Assembly: GCF_003308995.1 (NCBI RefSeq)
Contig: NZ_QFFJ01000002.1
Location: 372,001-436,000, forward strand
DNA length: 64,000 nt
Reading direction: 5' to 3'
Origin: Chitinophaga flava
GTDB lineage: Bacteria > Bacteroidota > Bacteroidia > Chitinophagales > Chitinophagaceae
Shown: in pieces, positions 15,434 to 24,700 of the stretch
How the letters are laid out: every line of letters starts with the position of its first letter
Position numbering within the stretch: the first letter of the stretch is position 1
The notes under the pieces: model-generated
The model's input: only the letters and a program-made list of their open reading frames with translations
Database searches by the model: none
Told to the model about the DNA's origin: nothing
Translations under genes and position numbers: made by a program

Positions 15434-15483
15434 GTTTGTAAAACCGTTTTTTTAAAACAACTATCAATACAATCTTTACAAAC
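15434..15483 (+). repeat. Inverted repeat just before tuf
   Basis: GTTTGTAAA (15434-15442) and TTTACAAAC (15475-15483) are perfect 9-bp complements enclosing a T/A-rich loop. The hairpin ends 19 bp before the tuf start codon. Confidence 0.6.
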
Positions 15484-15502
15484 CATCTAAAAAGAAAATA
15501 CA

Positions 15503-16690
15503 ATGGCAAAAGAAACCTTTAAGCGGGATAAACCCCACGTAAACATTGGTACCATCGGCCACGTGGACCACGGTAAAACTACCTTGACTGCTGCCATTAC
15601 CACAATTCTGGCGAACAAGGGTCTGGCTGAGAAGAGAGGCTATGATGAGATCGATGCGGCTCCTGAAGAAAAAGAAAGAGGTATCACTATCAATACAGCT
15701 CACGTAGAGTATCAGACTGCTAGCCGTCACTATGCTCACGTTGACTGCCCTGGTCACGCTGACTATGTGAAAAACATGATCACCGGTGCCGCTCAGATGG
15801 ACGGTGCTATCCTGGTGGTTGCCGCTACAGACGGTCCTATGCCACAAACAAGAGAGCACATCCTGCTGGCTCGCCAGGTAGGTGTACCTCGTATTGTTGT
15901 TTTCATGAACAAAGTTGACCTGGTTGACGATCCTGAGCTGCTGGAACTGGTTGAGATCGAGATCCGTGACCTGTTAACTTCTAACGGCTTCGACGGTGAC
16001 AACGTTCCTGTTATTCAGGGTTCTGCTACCGGTGCTCTGGCTGGTGACGCTAAATGGATTGGCGCTATCGACCAACTGATGGAAGCTGTTGATACTTACA
16101 TTCCGCTGCCTCCTCGTCCGGTTGATCAGGACTTCCTGATGTCCGTTGAAGACGTATTCTCTATCACTGGTCGTGGTACTGTTGCTACCGGTCGTATCGA
16201 ACGCGGTCGTATTAAAGTGGGTGAGAACGTTGAAATCGTAGGTCTGCAGGAAGAACCACTGAAATCTACTTGCACTGGTGTTGAAATGTTCAAAAAACTG
16301 CTCGACGAAGGTGAAGCTGGTGACAACGCTGGTCTGCTGCTGCGCGGTATTGAGAAAACTCAGATCCGTCGTGGTATGGTTATCTGCAAACCAGGTTCTA
16401 TCACTCCGCACACTGAATTCAAATGCGAAGTTTACGTACTGAGCAAAGAAGAAGGTGGCCGTCACACTCCGTTCTTCAACAAATACCGTCCTCAGTTCTA
16501 CTTCCGTACAACTGACGTAACTGGTGAAGTTGAACTGCCAGCAGGTGTTGAAATGGTTATGCCTGGTGATAACGTAACTCTGACTGTAAAACTGATCCAA
16601 CCGATCGCTATGGACAAAGGTCTGAAATTCGCTATCCGCGAAGGTGGTCGTACAGTAGGTGCTGGTCAGGTTACTGAAATCCTGAAATAA
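15503..16690 (+). CDS. tuf: Elongation factor Tu
   Basis: 395 residues, the standard length. The G domain shows GHVDHGKTT (P loop), the switch region ERGITINTAHVEY, DCPGH and NKVD. Domain 2 (from ~205) and domain 3 (from ~300, ending GRTVGAGQVTEILK) are complete. EF-Tu with GTP delivers aminoacyl-tRNA to the ribosome. Codon use is strongly biased, as in other highly expressed genes here. The gene sits in the ancient order tRNA-Thr-Tyr-Gly-Thr-tuf-tRNA-Trp-secE-nusG. No good promoter was found between the last tRNA and tuf, so it is probably read from the tRNA promoters through a structured 260-nt leader. Confidence 0.98.
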   Translation: MAKETFKRDKPHVNIGTIGHVDHGKTTLTAAITTILANKGLAEKRGYDEIDAAPEEKERGITINTAHVEYQTASRHYAHVDCPGHADYVKNMITGAAQMDGAILVVAATDGPMPQTREHILLARQVGVPRIVVFMNKVDLVDDPELLELVEIEIRDLLTSNGFDGDNVPVIQGSATGALAGDAKWIGAIDQLMEAVDTYIPLPPRPVDQDFLMSVEDVFSITGRGTVATGRIERGRIKVGENVEIVGLQEEPLKSTCTGVEMFKKLLDEGEAGDNAGLLLRGIEKTQIRRGMVICKPGSITPHTEFKCEVYVLSKEEGGRHTPFFNKYRPQFYFRTTDVTGEVELPAGVEMVMPGDNVTLTVKLIQPIAMDKGLKFAIREGGRTVGAGQVTEILK

Positions 16691-16706
16691 GTATCTCACA
16701 ATACTA

Positions 16707-16787
16707 AAAGCCATTAGCTTCAGCTATTAAATGTCAGGATTTATTATTATATTTGCTGACTGCTGAGAGCTCAACGCTAATGGCTTT
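16707..16787. repeat. GCTAATGGC-type inverted repeat between tuf and tRNA-Trp
   Basis: AAAGCCATTAGC (16707-16718) and GCTAATGGCTTT (16776-16787) are perfect 12-bp complements with 57 nt between them. The right arm ends 4 bp before tRNA-Trp. The same core is used in the rpoB-rpoC gap (25547-25658), which suggests a dispersed repeat family. Confidence 0.8.
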
Positions 16788-16791
16788 ATAC

Positions 16792-16865
16792 ACGGGTATG
16801 GTGCAACGGTAGCATACGGGTCTCCAAAACCTTTGATCTGGGTTCGAATCCTAGTACCCGTGCCA
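16792..16865 (+). tRNA. tRNA-Trp(CCA)
   Basis: Acceptor ACGGGTA/TACCCGT; anticodon loop CTCCAAA gives CCA (tryptophan). T arm CTGGG-TTCGAAT-CCTAG. The 3' CCA is encoded (16863-16865). Its place between tuf and secE is conserved in many bacteria. Confidence 0.96.
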
Positions 16866-16885
16866 GGTTAATTAAAAATATATAG

Positions 16886-16932
16886 ATGGTTGAATTGTTA
16901 TTATTATCAAATAGAACAATTCAACCATTTTT
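16886..16932 (+). terminator. Terminator after tRNA-Trp
   Basis: A 13-bp perfect stem, TGGTTGAATTGTT (16887-16899) with AACAATTCAACCA (16915-16927), is followed by TTTTT. It separates the tuf-trnW transcript from secE-nusG, which therefore need their own promoter. TAACTTTA at 16961-16968 is the nearest -7-like box but lies very close to the secE start. Confidence 0.88.
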
Positions 16933-16972
16933 AGGCTTTAATCAATTGACCATAAATCGTTAACTTTACAGA

Positions 16973-17170
16973 ATGAATAAGATCAGAAACTACTTCCGTG
17001 AGTCTTATCATGAGTTGGTCTACAAAGTATCCTGGCCTACCTGGCAGGAACTGCAGTCTTCTACCATGATCGTGCTGATAGCGACCCTCTTTGTTACAGC
17101 GTTGGTATGGGGGATGGACGCCGCTTCCAATTTTGTGTTAGCACACTATTACGAAATATTCAAAAAATAG
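16973..17170 (+). CDS. secE: Preprotein translocase subunit SecE
   Basis: 65 residues, the short single-helix SecE of non-enteric bacteria. The conserved amphipathic helix, SYHELVYKVSWPTWQELQSST, precedes one transmembrane segment (~33-55). SecE clamps SecY in the inner-membrane protein-conducting channel. nusG begins 4 bp after the stop, and this secE-nusG pairing is one of the most conserved in bacteria, which supports the call despite the short length. Confidence 0.95.
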   Translation: MNKIRNYFRESYHELVYKVSWPTWQELQSSTMIVLIATLFVTALVWGMDAASNFVLAHYYEIFKK

Positions 17171-17174
17171 GAAC

Positions 17175-17741
17175 ATGGATGCAACCAATATTCCTGCTCA
17201 GGAAACAAAGTGGTATGTACTCCGCGTTGTTAGTGGCAAGGAAAAAAAAGTGAAGGAATACCTGGATATTGAAGTGCGCAGGTCTGATTGGGGAAATGTG
17301 ATCACTCAGGTGTTTCTGCCGGTGGAAAAAGTTTACAAGGTGCAGGCTGGTAAAAAGGTGATGCGTGAAAAAAACTTCTACCCCGGTTATGTGATGATTG
17401 AAGCCATCGATGGTAAAATGACAGACGAAGTGATCCAGGCCATCCGTAACGTGTCTGGTGTAATCCACTTCCTCGGTAAGGAAAAACCAATTGCACTCCG
17501 TAAAGCCGAAGTAAACAAAATGTTAGGTAAAGTGGACGAACTGAGCGATCAGGGACTCACCATGAGCGAACCTTTCATCGTCGGCGAAACCATCAAGATC
17601 ATCGACGGCCCGTTCAACGATTTCAACGGCGTAATCGAAGAAGTGATCGAAGACAAAAAGAAACTGAAAGTAACTGTGAAAATCTTTGGCCGTGCCACCC
17701 CTGTAGAACTCAACTTCATGCAGGTAGAAAAATTAGCATAG
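17175..17741 (+). CDS. nusG: Transcription termination/antitermination factor NusG
   Basis: 188 residues. The N-terminal NGN domain opens with TKWYVLRVVSGKEKKVKEYL and includes the FYPGYVMIE and SGVIHFLG blocks. The C-terminal KOW domain begins around 130 (FIVGETIKIIDGPFNDFNGVIEEV) and ends near FGRATPVELNFMQVEKL. NusG binds the RNA polymerase clamp, and its KOW domain links to Rho or ribosomal S10. It is followed by a strong terminator rather than by rplK, because a transglutaminase-like gene is inserted in the usual nusG-rplK junction. Confidence 0.97.
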   Translation: MDATNIPAQETKWYVLRVVSGKEKKVKEYLDIEVRRSDWGNVITQVFLPVEKVYKVQAGKKVMREKNFYPGYVMIEAIDGKMTDEVIQAIRNVSGVIHFLGKEKPIALRKAEVNKMLGKVDELSDQGLTMSEPFIVGETIKIIDGPFNDFNGVIEEVIEDKKKLKVTVKIFGRATPVELNFMQVEKLA

Positions 17742-17764
17742 TTACCACAGCTATAACTTTATTG

Positions 17765-17797
17765 AAAAAGCGTTCCGGAATGCCGGAACGCTTTTTT
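17765..17797 (+). terminator. Terminator after nusG
   Basis: A 14-bp perfect stem, AAAAAGCGTTCCGG (17765-17778) with CCGGAACGCTTTTT (17783-17796), has an AATG loop and a T run. It ends the secE-nusG transcript. Confidence 0.95.
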
Positions 17798-17834
17798 ACT
17801 TTTATTATTTACCAGTTTATTGATCTGAAAAACG

Positions 17835-19025
17835 ATGAAACGACTGATCAGCACCCTAACCTGTAGCTTATTACTCCTCCAGGCAACCGCCCAGATCCCT
17901 GTAAAAAAAACGACCACTACGGCAGCACCCGCCATCACCTTCACGGCTATTCCTGATTCTGCGACGGGTTCCTCCGCATCTATGGCCGCTTATCTGGCTG
18001 CCCACAGTGAAAGTAAGCTGGCCGCCCTCCGTTCTCTGTATAGCTGGATGTCTTCCCATATTCAGTACGATATGGTGAACACCTTTAAACCCGACTATTA
18101 TAAAGATACCACAGACGCCATCAGGAAAACCCTGCAAACCCGTACCGCTGTATGCCAGGGATATTCTGCCCTGTTTATGGATGTATGCCGGAAAGCCGGG
18201 ATACCTGCCTGGCAGATAAGCGGGTATACACTGACCAACGGAAAGGTAGATAATGCCAGTCACGCCTGGGTGGCTGTGTTGCTGGACAACGAGTGGCAGC
18301 TGATAGATCCTACCTGGGGATCGGGTGGGGTGATCAACAATAAATATATAGCTAAAATCAACTGGAAATATTTCCTGGTATCACCGGCTGTATCAATTAA
18401 AACACATGTACCCTTTGATCCATTGTATCAGTTCCTGGAACAGCCGTTAAGGCACGATGAGATACGGGACGGAAAATGGGCAGCCGGTGCCGGCAGGCCT
18501 CGTTTTGCCTACCGGGATACACTGGCAGCCTTTACCAGTATGTCTTTACAGGACAGGGCAACCAATGCCGTGGCCAGGATAGATCGTTACGGGGTAACCA
18601 ATCAGATGGTTTCTGCTGAAATGACCTACCTCATCAATGTGATGACGGTAGAAAAGCACAATGCGGAAGTGACCGCCCAGAACGGTGTGATTGACCGGCT
18701 CAACGCGTGTAGCAGTCGGTACAACCGGGTAGTCAACAGTTTTAATGACTATGTGGTGTTCCGGAATAATCAGTTTTCCCCTTCAAAGCCTGACAAGGAG
18801 ATCCGGGAGTGGGTAGACGGCATGATGAGTAAGACTACGGAAATAGAACAGCAGTTACAGGGGCTGACGATTACAGATCCGGGGAATCGTCGTGTGCTGG
18901 CGGAGTTAGAAGAGTCGGTGACACAAATGAAGCGGAGGCTGGCGGAAGAGCAGGCTTTTGTGACAAAATATATCAAAACGGGAAAGCTTTTCCGGAAGTC
19001 GCTGTTTTATAAATTGGCATTTTAG
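17835..19025 (+). CDS. Exported transglutaminase-like protein
   Basis: 396 residues with a signal peptide (~1-19, cleavage likely after ATA before Q20). A transglutaminase-like papain fold covers ~60-200 with the catalytic triad Cys107 (RTAVCQGYSALF), His143 (DNASHAWVAV) and Asp158 (LIDPTWG). The spacing fits bacterial members that act as peptidases or cross-linkers, or serve as structural domains. The C-terminal half (~235-390) is helical, ends in a coiled-coil-like LEESVTQMKRRLAEEQ, and is not recognised. It should act in the periplasm or at the cell surface. It interrupts the usual nusG-rplK order and lies between the nusG terminator and the rplK promoter, so it is a separate unit, presumably inserted. 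Confidence 0.88.
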   Translation: MKRLISTLTCSLLLLQATAQIPVKKTTTTAAPAITFTAIPDSATGSSASMAAYLAAHSESKLAALRSLYSWMSSHIQYDMVNTFKPDYYKDTTDAIRKTLQTRTAVCQGYSALFMDVCRKAGIPAWQISGYTLTNGKVDNASHAWVAVLLDNEWQLIDPTWGSGGVINNKYIAKINWKYFLVSPAVSIKTHVPFDPLYQFLEQPLRHDEIRDGKWAAGAGRPRFAYRDTLAAFTSMSLQDRATNAVARIDRYGVTNQMVSAEMTYLINVMTVEKHNAEVTAQNGVIDRLNACSSRYNRVVNSFNDYVVFRNNQFSPSKPDKEIREWVDGMMSKTTEIEQQLQGLTITDPGNRRVLAELEESVTQMKRRLAEEQAFVTKYIKTGKLFRKSLFYKLAF

Positions 19026-19133
19026 GTGTAACTTTGCCGCTCCCCGGATAATAAGGATTTTTTTGTGTGAATGCAATAGATTTGTAAAAAAAAGGCGTCT
19101 GGTAGCAAAAAGGATGCCCAAATTCAAATACTT

Positions 19134-19164
19134 TTTGTTGTTTTCGTATTAATAATTACCTTTG
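19134..19164 (+). promoter_or_regulatory. Consensus promoter of the rplKAJL-rpoBC operon
   Basis: TTTG (19134-19137), exactly 19 bp, then TACCTTTG (19157-19164): a perfect consensus. The predicted leader before rplK is about 80 nt and could hold the control site for L1 or L11. Confidence 0.88.
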
Positions 19165-19253
19165 CATCCCCTTTAAAAGGTTATTTTGTTCCTTTTAAAT
19201 TTGGGAGTTCTCTGCTTTGCAGGGGGCGTTTTAACCAAATTAAATCAAATAGT

Positions 19254-19697
19254 ATGGCAAAAGAGATCGCAACGTACGTGAAATTGCAGGTTAAAGGCGG
19301 CCAGGCCAATCCTGCACCTCCAATTGGTCCCGCTCTGGGTTCCAAAGGTGTGAACATCATGGAGTTCTGCAAACAGTTCAATGCCCGTACCCAGGACAAA
19401 ATGGGTAAAGTATTGCCTGTACTGCTGACTGTTTACACTGATAAATCTTTCGACTTTGTAATCAAGACTCCTCCGGCTCCTGTACAGCTGCTGGAAGCTG
19501 CTAAAATACAAAGTGGTTCCAAAGAACCTAACCGTAACAAGGTGGGTAAAGTTACCTGGGCTCAGGTAGAAGCAATCGCACAGGATAAAATGCCTGATCT
19601 GAACTGCTTCACACTGAACAGTGCTATGAAAATGGTAGCTGGTACTGCTCGTAGCATGGGAATTACTGTAGAAGGTAAAGCACCCTGGGAAAACTAA
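19254..19697 (+). CDS. rplK: 50S ribosomal protein uL11
   Basis: 147 residues. It starts KEIATYVKLQVKGGQANPAPPIGPALGSKGVNIMEFCKQFNART, the invariant proline-rich linker of L11, and ends SMGITVEGKAPWEN. L11 forms the base of the GTPase-associated stalk on 23S rRNA. It is the first gene of the rplKAJL-rpoBC operon, behind a perfect promoter. Confidence 0.98.
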   Translation: MAKEIATYVKLQVKGGQANPAPPIGPALGSKGVNIMEFCKQFNARTQDKMGKVLPVLLTVYTDKSFDFVIKTPPAPVQLLEAAKIQSGSKEPNRNKVGKVTWAQVEAIAQDKMPDLNCFTLNSAMKMVAGTARSMGITVEGKAPWEN

Positions 19698-19738
19698 TTG
19701 TTCACCTGTTAAGGCAGGAACTTTAAATCATTTTGACA

Positions 19739-20428
19739 ATGGCAACAAAAAAGAGAAAAGTCGCTCAGGCTAAGGTGGATAAAAACAAGGCGTATTCGCT
19801 GAAAGAAGCATCCAACCTGGTAAAAGAGATTAACTGTACTAAATTCGACAGTTCTGTCGATTTACATATCCGCTTAGGCGTTGATCCTAAGAAAGCTGAC
19901 CAGGCTATCCGTGGTTCCGTAACGCTTCCACACGGTACTGGTAAAACAAAGAGAGTTTTAGTGCTTTGCACACCTGACAAAGAAGCTGCCGCTAAAGAAG
20001 CTGGTGCTGATTTCGTAGGTCTGGACGAATTTATCCAGAAGATTGAAGCTGGCTGGACTGATGTTGACGTAATCGTTGCAACTCCGGCTGTAATGCCTAA
20101 AATCGGTAAACTGGGTAAAATCCTGGGTCCCCGTAACCTGATGCCAAACCCGAAAACCGGTACTGTTACCAACGATGTAGCAGCAGCAGTAAATGACGTG
20201 AAAGGTGGTAAAATTACCTTCAAGGTTGATAAAGCTGGTATCATCCACGCTTCTATCGGTCGTGTTTCTTTTGCTTCTGATAAAATTGAGCAGAACTCTA
20301 TGGAGCTGATCAATGCTATCATCAAGCTGAAACCAGCTACAGCAAAAGGTACTTACCTGAAAGGTCTGTCCATGGCCAGCACAATGAGCCCTGGTATTGC
20401 AATCGACACTAAATCTGTTCAAAACTAA
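19739..20428 (+). CDS. rplA: 50S ribosomal protein uL1
   Basis: 229 residues from ATG 19739; a TTG two codons earlier is not needed. Characteristic segments are FDSSVDLHIRLGVDPKKADQAIRGSVTLPHGTGK, GPRNLMPNPKTGTVT and the C-terminal GTYLKGLSMASTMSPGIAID. L1 binds 23S rRNA at the L1 stalk and, in many bacteria, represses its own L11-L1 mRNA. The gene lies 41 bp after rplK. Confidence 0.98.
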   Translation: MATKKRKVAQAKVDKNKAYSLKEASNLVKEINCTKFDSSVDLHIRLGVDPKKADQAIRGSVTLPHGTGKTKRVLVLCTPDKEAAAKEAGADFVGLDEFIQKIEAGWTDVDVIVATPAVMPKIGKLGKILGPRNLMPNPKTGTVTNDVAAAVNDVKGGKITFKVDKAGIIHASIGRVSFASDKIEQNSMELINAIIKLKPATAKGTYLKGLSMASTMSPGIAIDTKSVQN

Positions 20429-20441
20429 TTGATCACGAGTG

Positions 20442-20477
20442 TGTAGTCTTTTTTCCGCAAGGAAATGGCTTGCTACA
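20442..20477 (+). promoter_or_regulatory. Leader hairpin before rplJ (L10-leader-like)
   Basis: An outer stem, TGTAG (20442-20446) with CTACA (20473-20477), and an inner stem, TTTCC-GCAA-GGAAA (20452-20465), are separated by an asymmetric internal loop. The inner loop is a GNRA tetraloop. The position, directly before rplJ, matches the L10-L7/L12 autoregulatory leader known in other bacteria; homology is not proven here. Confidence 0.5.
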
Positions 20478-20488
20478 AACGTAATAAT

Positions 20489-21016
20489 ATGAATAAAGAT
20501 CAAAAAAATGAGGTGATCGAACTGCTGAAAAGTAAGTTCTCTCAATATAGCAACTTCTACATCACTAACACCGAATCATTAACGGTAGCGCAGGTGAATA
20601 ACCTGAGGAAAGTTTGCTTCGATAAGAATGTGGAAATGAAGGTGGCTAAAAACACCCTGATCCGCAAAGCACTGGAATCACTGGACAACGAAAAATACGC
20701 TGGTATCTACGATTCACTGCACGGTGTAACTGCCCTGATGTTCTCTGACAGCCCGAAAGAGCCTGCAGTAATCATCTCCAGCTTCCGTAAAGCTAACAAC
20801 AAACTGGAAAAACCAGTTCTGAAAGCAGCTTTCGTAGCAGACGAAATCTTCGTTGGCGACAACCAACTGACTGCCCTGACCAACATCAAGACCAAAAACG
20901 AACTCATCGGAGAAATCGTTGGTCTGTTGCAATCTCCTGCAAAACGCGTTATCGCTGCTTTGCTGGAAAAAGGCAAGAAAGAAGGCGCCGTGGAAGAAGC
21001 TCCCGCTGCAGAATAA
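20489..21016 (+). CDS. rplJ: 50S ribosomal protein uL10
   Basis: 175 residues from ATG 20489; the frame extends upstream through the leader hairpin to 20465, which is not coding. Family features are NEVIELLKSKFSQYSNFYITNTESLTVAQVNNLRKVCFDKNVEMKVAKNTLIRKAL and a C-terminal helix for L7/L12 dimers. L10 anchors the L7/L12 stalk. A structured leader of about 60 nt separates it from rplA, where the L10-L12 complex represses translation in other bacteria. Confidence 0.97.
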   Translation: MNKDQKNEVIELLKSKFSQYSNFYITNTESLTVAQVNNLRKVCFDKNVEMKVAKNTLIRKALESLDNEKYAGIYDSLHGVTALMFSDSPKEPAVIISSFRKANNKLEKPVLKAAFVADEIFVGDNQLTALTNIKTKNELIGEIVGLLQSPAKRVIAALLEKGKKEGAVEEAPAAE

Positions 21017-21146
21017 TCTGGAATTCAGGTATTTGGTCATTTAAATATTTAAATAATCAAATATCAAAATTTCACAATAACAATGGCTTCCAAGTCACAA
21101 TATATAATTAACATCATTACAAAAAATTACTTAAAAACATTATAAA

Positions 21147-21518
21147 ATGGCAGACGTAAAAGCATTAGCCGAACAATTAGTAGGTTTAACTGTTAAGGAA
21201 GTACAAGAACTCGCAGACGTACTGAAAAATGAGTACGGCATCGAACCAGCAGCTGCTGCTGTAGTTGTTGCTGCAGGTGGTGGTGAAGCTGCTGCTGCAG
21301 AAGAAAAAACTGCATTCAACGTAGTTCTGAAATCTGCAGGTGCATCTAAACTGAACGTTGTTAAGGTTGTAAAAGACCTGACCGGTCTGGGTCTGAAAGA
21401 AGCGAAAGAACTGGTTGACGGCGCTCCTAAATCTGTAAAAGAAGGCGTTAGCAAAGCAGAAGCAGAAGATCTGAAAGCTAAGCTGACTGAAGCAGGTGCT
21501 GAAGTTGAAATTCAGTAA
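21147..21518 (+). CDS. rplL: 50S ribosomal protein bL12 (L7/L12)
   Basis: 123 residues. The N-terminal dimerisation helix (VKALAEQLVGLTVKEVQELADVLKNEYGIEP) is followed by an alanine-rich hinge (~35-52). The C-terminal factor-binding domain includes VVKDLTGLGLKEAKELVDGAPKSVKEGV. L7/L12 recruits translational GTPases, including the EF-Tu encoded upstream. The gene sits 130 bp after rplJ, and a hairpin lies between it and rpoB. Confidence 0.98.
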   Translation: MADVKALAEQLVGLTVKEVQELADVLKNEYGIEPAAAAVVVAAGGGEAAAAEEKTAFNVVLKSAGASKLNVVKVVKDLTGLGLKEAKELVDGAPKSVKEGVSKAEAEDLKAKLTEAGAEVEIQ

Positions 21519-21544
21519 TTCTTTGCTTAGTATACATCTTTTTC

Positions 21545-21576
21545 AAGGTCAAAAGTGCTCCTGCACTTTTGGCCTT
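21545..21576 (+). terminator. Attenuator or processing hairpin between rplL and rpoB
   Basis: A 14-bp stem (21545-21558 with 21563-21576, one T-G pair) has a TCCT loop and no T run behind it. It suits a partial terminator or RNase III site that lowers rpoB expression relative to rplL, as known at this junction in enterics. Confidence 0.6.
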
Positions 21577-21735
21577 ATTCCCTTTGGGAAAGTGTCTTTT
21601 TCAGGAGTCAAAACGGGGAATCACCCAAGGTGACTTTGACCATGTGTAGAAGGCATACTTTATTGAGGATGAATATTGGTAAAGAAATCTTAATTTCCCT
21701 AATTCTTACAAGTCATATAACTGCTAACTTCGAAT

Positions 21736-24700
21736 ATGTCTCTAAAAAAAGCCCAAACAAGCGAAAGAGTAAATTTTGGAAAGATCAAACAAGTTACTGA
21801 GACACCGGATCTGTTGGCTATCCAAATCCAATCTTTCAAGGATTTCTTCCAATTAGAAACCACACCAGACAAACGAAATAACGAAGGCCTTTTTAAAGTA
21901 TTTAAGGAGAACTTCCCGATTACTGATACCCGCAATATCTTCAATCTGGAGTTCCTTGATTATTTCGTAGACCCTCCGCGCTATACCATTGAGGAGTGTA
22001 TTGAACGTGGGCTTACCTACTCTGTACCGTTGAAGGCCAAACTGCGCCTCAGCTGTAACGATGAGGAGCATGTGGATTTTCAGACTATTGTGCAGGACGT
22101 GTTCTTAGGTAACATTCCCTACATGACCCCAAGAGGTACTTTCGTTATTAATGGTGCTGAGCGCGTAGTTGTATCCCAGCTGCACCGCTCTCCTGGTGTA
22201 TTCTTTGGTCAATCTGTTCACCCGAACGGAACGAAGATCTACTCTGCAAGGGTGATCCCGTTCAAAGGTGCCTGGATGGAGTTTGCGACAGACATTAACA
22301 ATGTGATGTACGCTTACATCGACCGTAAGAAGAAGTTCCCTGTTACCACACTGCTGCGTGCTATCGGCTACGAAACCGATAAGGACATCCTGCAGCTGTT
22401 TGGTATGGCTGATGAAGTAAAAGCAGACAAGAAAAGTCTTGATAAATATGCCGGCAAAAAGCTGGCTGCCCGTGTTTTAAGAAGCTGGGTGGAAGACTTT
22501 GTGGATGAGGATACCGGTGAGGTGGTAAGTATTGAGCGTAATGAAATTATGCTCGAACGTGACAGCATTCTGGACGAAGCAAACATCGAGACCATCGTAG
22601 ATATGGGCCTGAAGAGCGTTTTCGTACAGAAAGAAGAGGTGAGCGGCGATTTCTCCATCATCTACAACACATTAAATAAGGATACATCCAACTCCGAGCT
22701 GGAAGCCGTTCAGCACATCTACCGCCAACTGCGCGGTGCCGATGCGCCGGATGACGAAACAGCAAGGGGTATCATCGATAAATTATTCTTCTCCGACAAA
22801 CGTTATGATCTCGGAGATGTAGGTCGTTATAAAATCAACCGGAAACTGGGTCTGTCTACTGCACTCGATATGAAAGTGCTGACAAAAGACGATATCATTT
22901 CCATCATCAAATACCTGGTACAGCTGACCAACGGTAAAGCAGAGATCGACGATATCGATCACCTGAGCAACCGTCGTGTACGTACTGTGGGTGAGCAGTT
23001 ATATGCTCAGTTTGGTGTTGGTCTGGCTCGTATGGCCCGTACCATCCGTGAGAGAATGAACGTTCGTGACAACGAGGTATTTACGCCGGTAGATCTGATC
23101 AATGCGAGGACCCTGTCTTCTGTGATCAACTCCTTCTTCGGTACTTCTCAGTTGTCTCAGTTCCTCGACCAAACTAACCCGCTGTCTGAAATCACGCACA
23201 AACGCCGTATCTCCGCTCTCGGTCCCGGTGGTTTGAGCCGTGAAAGAGCAGGCTTCGAGGTGCGTGACGTTCACTATAGCCACTACGGCCGTCTGTGTAC
23301 GATCGAAACACCGGAAGGTCCGAACATCGGTCTGATCTCTACCCTCTGCGTACACGCGAAAGTGAACGAAATGGGCTTCATCGAAACTCCTTACCGTAAG
23401 GTTAACCAGGGTAAGGTAGATATGCATAGTGTGGAGTTCCTGAGCGCTGAGGAAGAAGATACTGTGAAAATTGCACAGGCAAATGCTCCTTTGGATGACA
23501 AAGGAAACTTCATCAACGATAAAGTTAAATCCCGCGAAACCGGCGACTTCCCGATCCTGGACAGACAGGACGTGGAGTTCATGGACGTAGCGCCTAACCA
23601 GATCGTAGGTCTGAGTGCTTCCCTGATTCCGTTCCTCGAACATGATGACGCCAACCGTGCGTTGATGGGATCAAACATGCAACGTCAGGCCGTGCCACTG
23701 CTGAATCCGGAAGTTCCTATCGTAGGTACCGGTCTGGAAGCAAAGGCAGCACGCGACTCCCGTCTGCAGATCACTTCAGAAGGAAAAGGCGTGATCGAAT
23801 TCGTGGACGCCAAAGAAATACATGTTCGTTACGAGCGTGACGAGCTGCAGAAACTGGTGAGCTTCGAAGACGACCTGGTAATATACAACCTGACCAAATT
23901 CGTGAAAACGAACCAGAGCACCTGTATCAACCTCAGACCTTGCGTTAAGAAAGGTCAGCGTGTGGAAGTAGGTGACTTCCTGACCGAAGGCTATGCTACC
24001 CGCGGTGGTGAGCTGGCGCTGGGCCGTAACATGAAAGTGGCCTTCATGCCATGGAAAGGTTACAACTTTGAGGATGCGATCGTAATCTCTGAGCGTGTTG
24101 CACGTGAAGACCTCTTTACCTCCATCCACATCGATGAATACGAACTGGAAGTACGTGACACCAAACTGGGTGAGGAAGAACTGACCCCAGATATCCCGAA
24201 CGTGAGCGAAGAGGCGACCAAAGACCTCGACCAGAACGGTATTATCCGTGTGGGCGCCCACATTAAGGAAGGTGACATCCTGATTGGTAAAATCACTCCG
24301 CGTGGTGAGTCTGATCCTTCTCCTGAAGAAAAACTCCTCAGAGCGATCTTCGGTGACAAGGCTTCTGATGCGAAAGATGCTTCCCTGAAAGCACCTCCAT
24401 CTACAGAAGGTGTGGTGATTGACAAGAAGCTGTTCAGCCGCGCGAAAAAAGATAAAAACTCCAAGACCCGTGAAAAAGCGGCGATTGAGAAACTGGAGAA
24501 AATCCACCAGAAAAATACGGAAGACCTGCTGGAAGTGCTGATGAGCAAGTTGCTGGTATTACTGAAAGACAAAACGTCTCAGGGTGTTACCAATACTTAC
24601 GGTGAAGTGCTGATTTCCAAAGGTTCCAAATTCTCTCAGAAGAATCTGGTGAACGTTGACTTCATGAATGTGAACCCGCTGGGCTGGACTACCGACGAGG

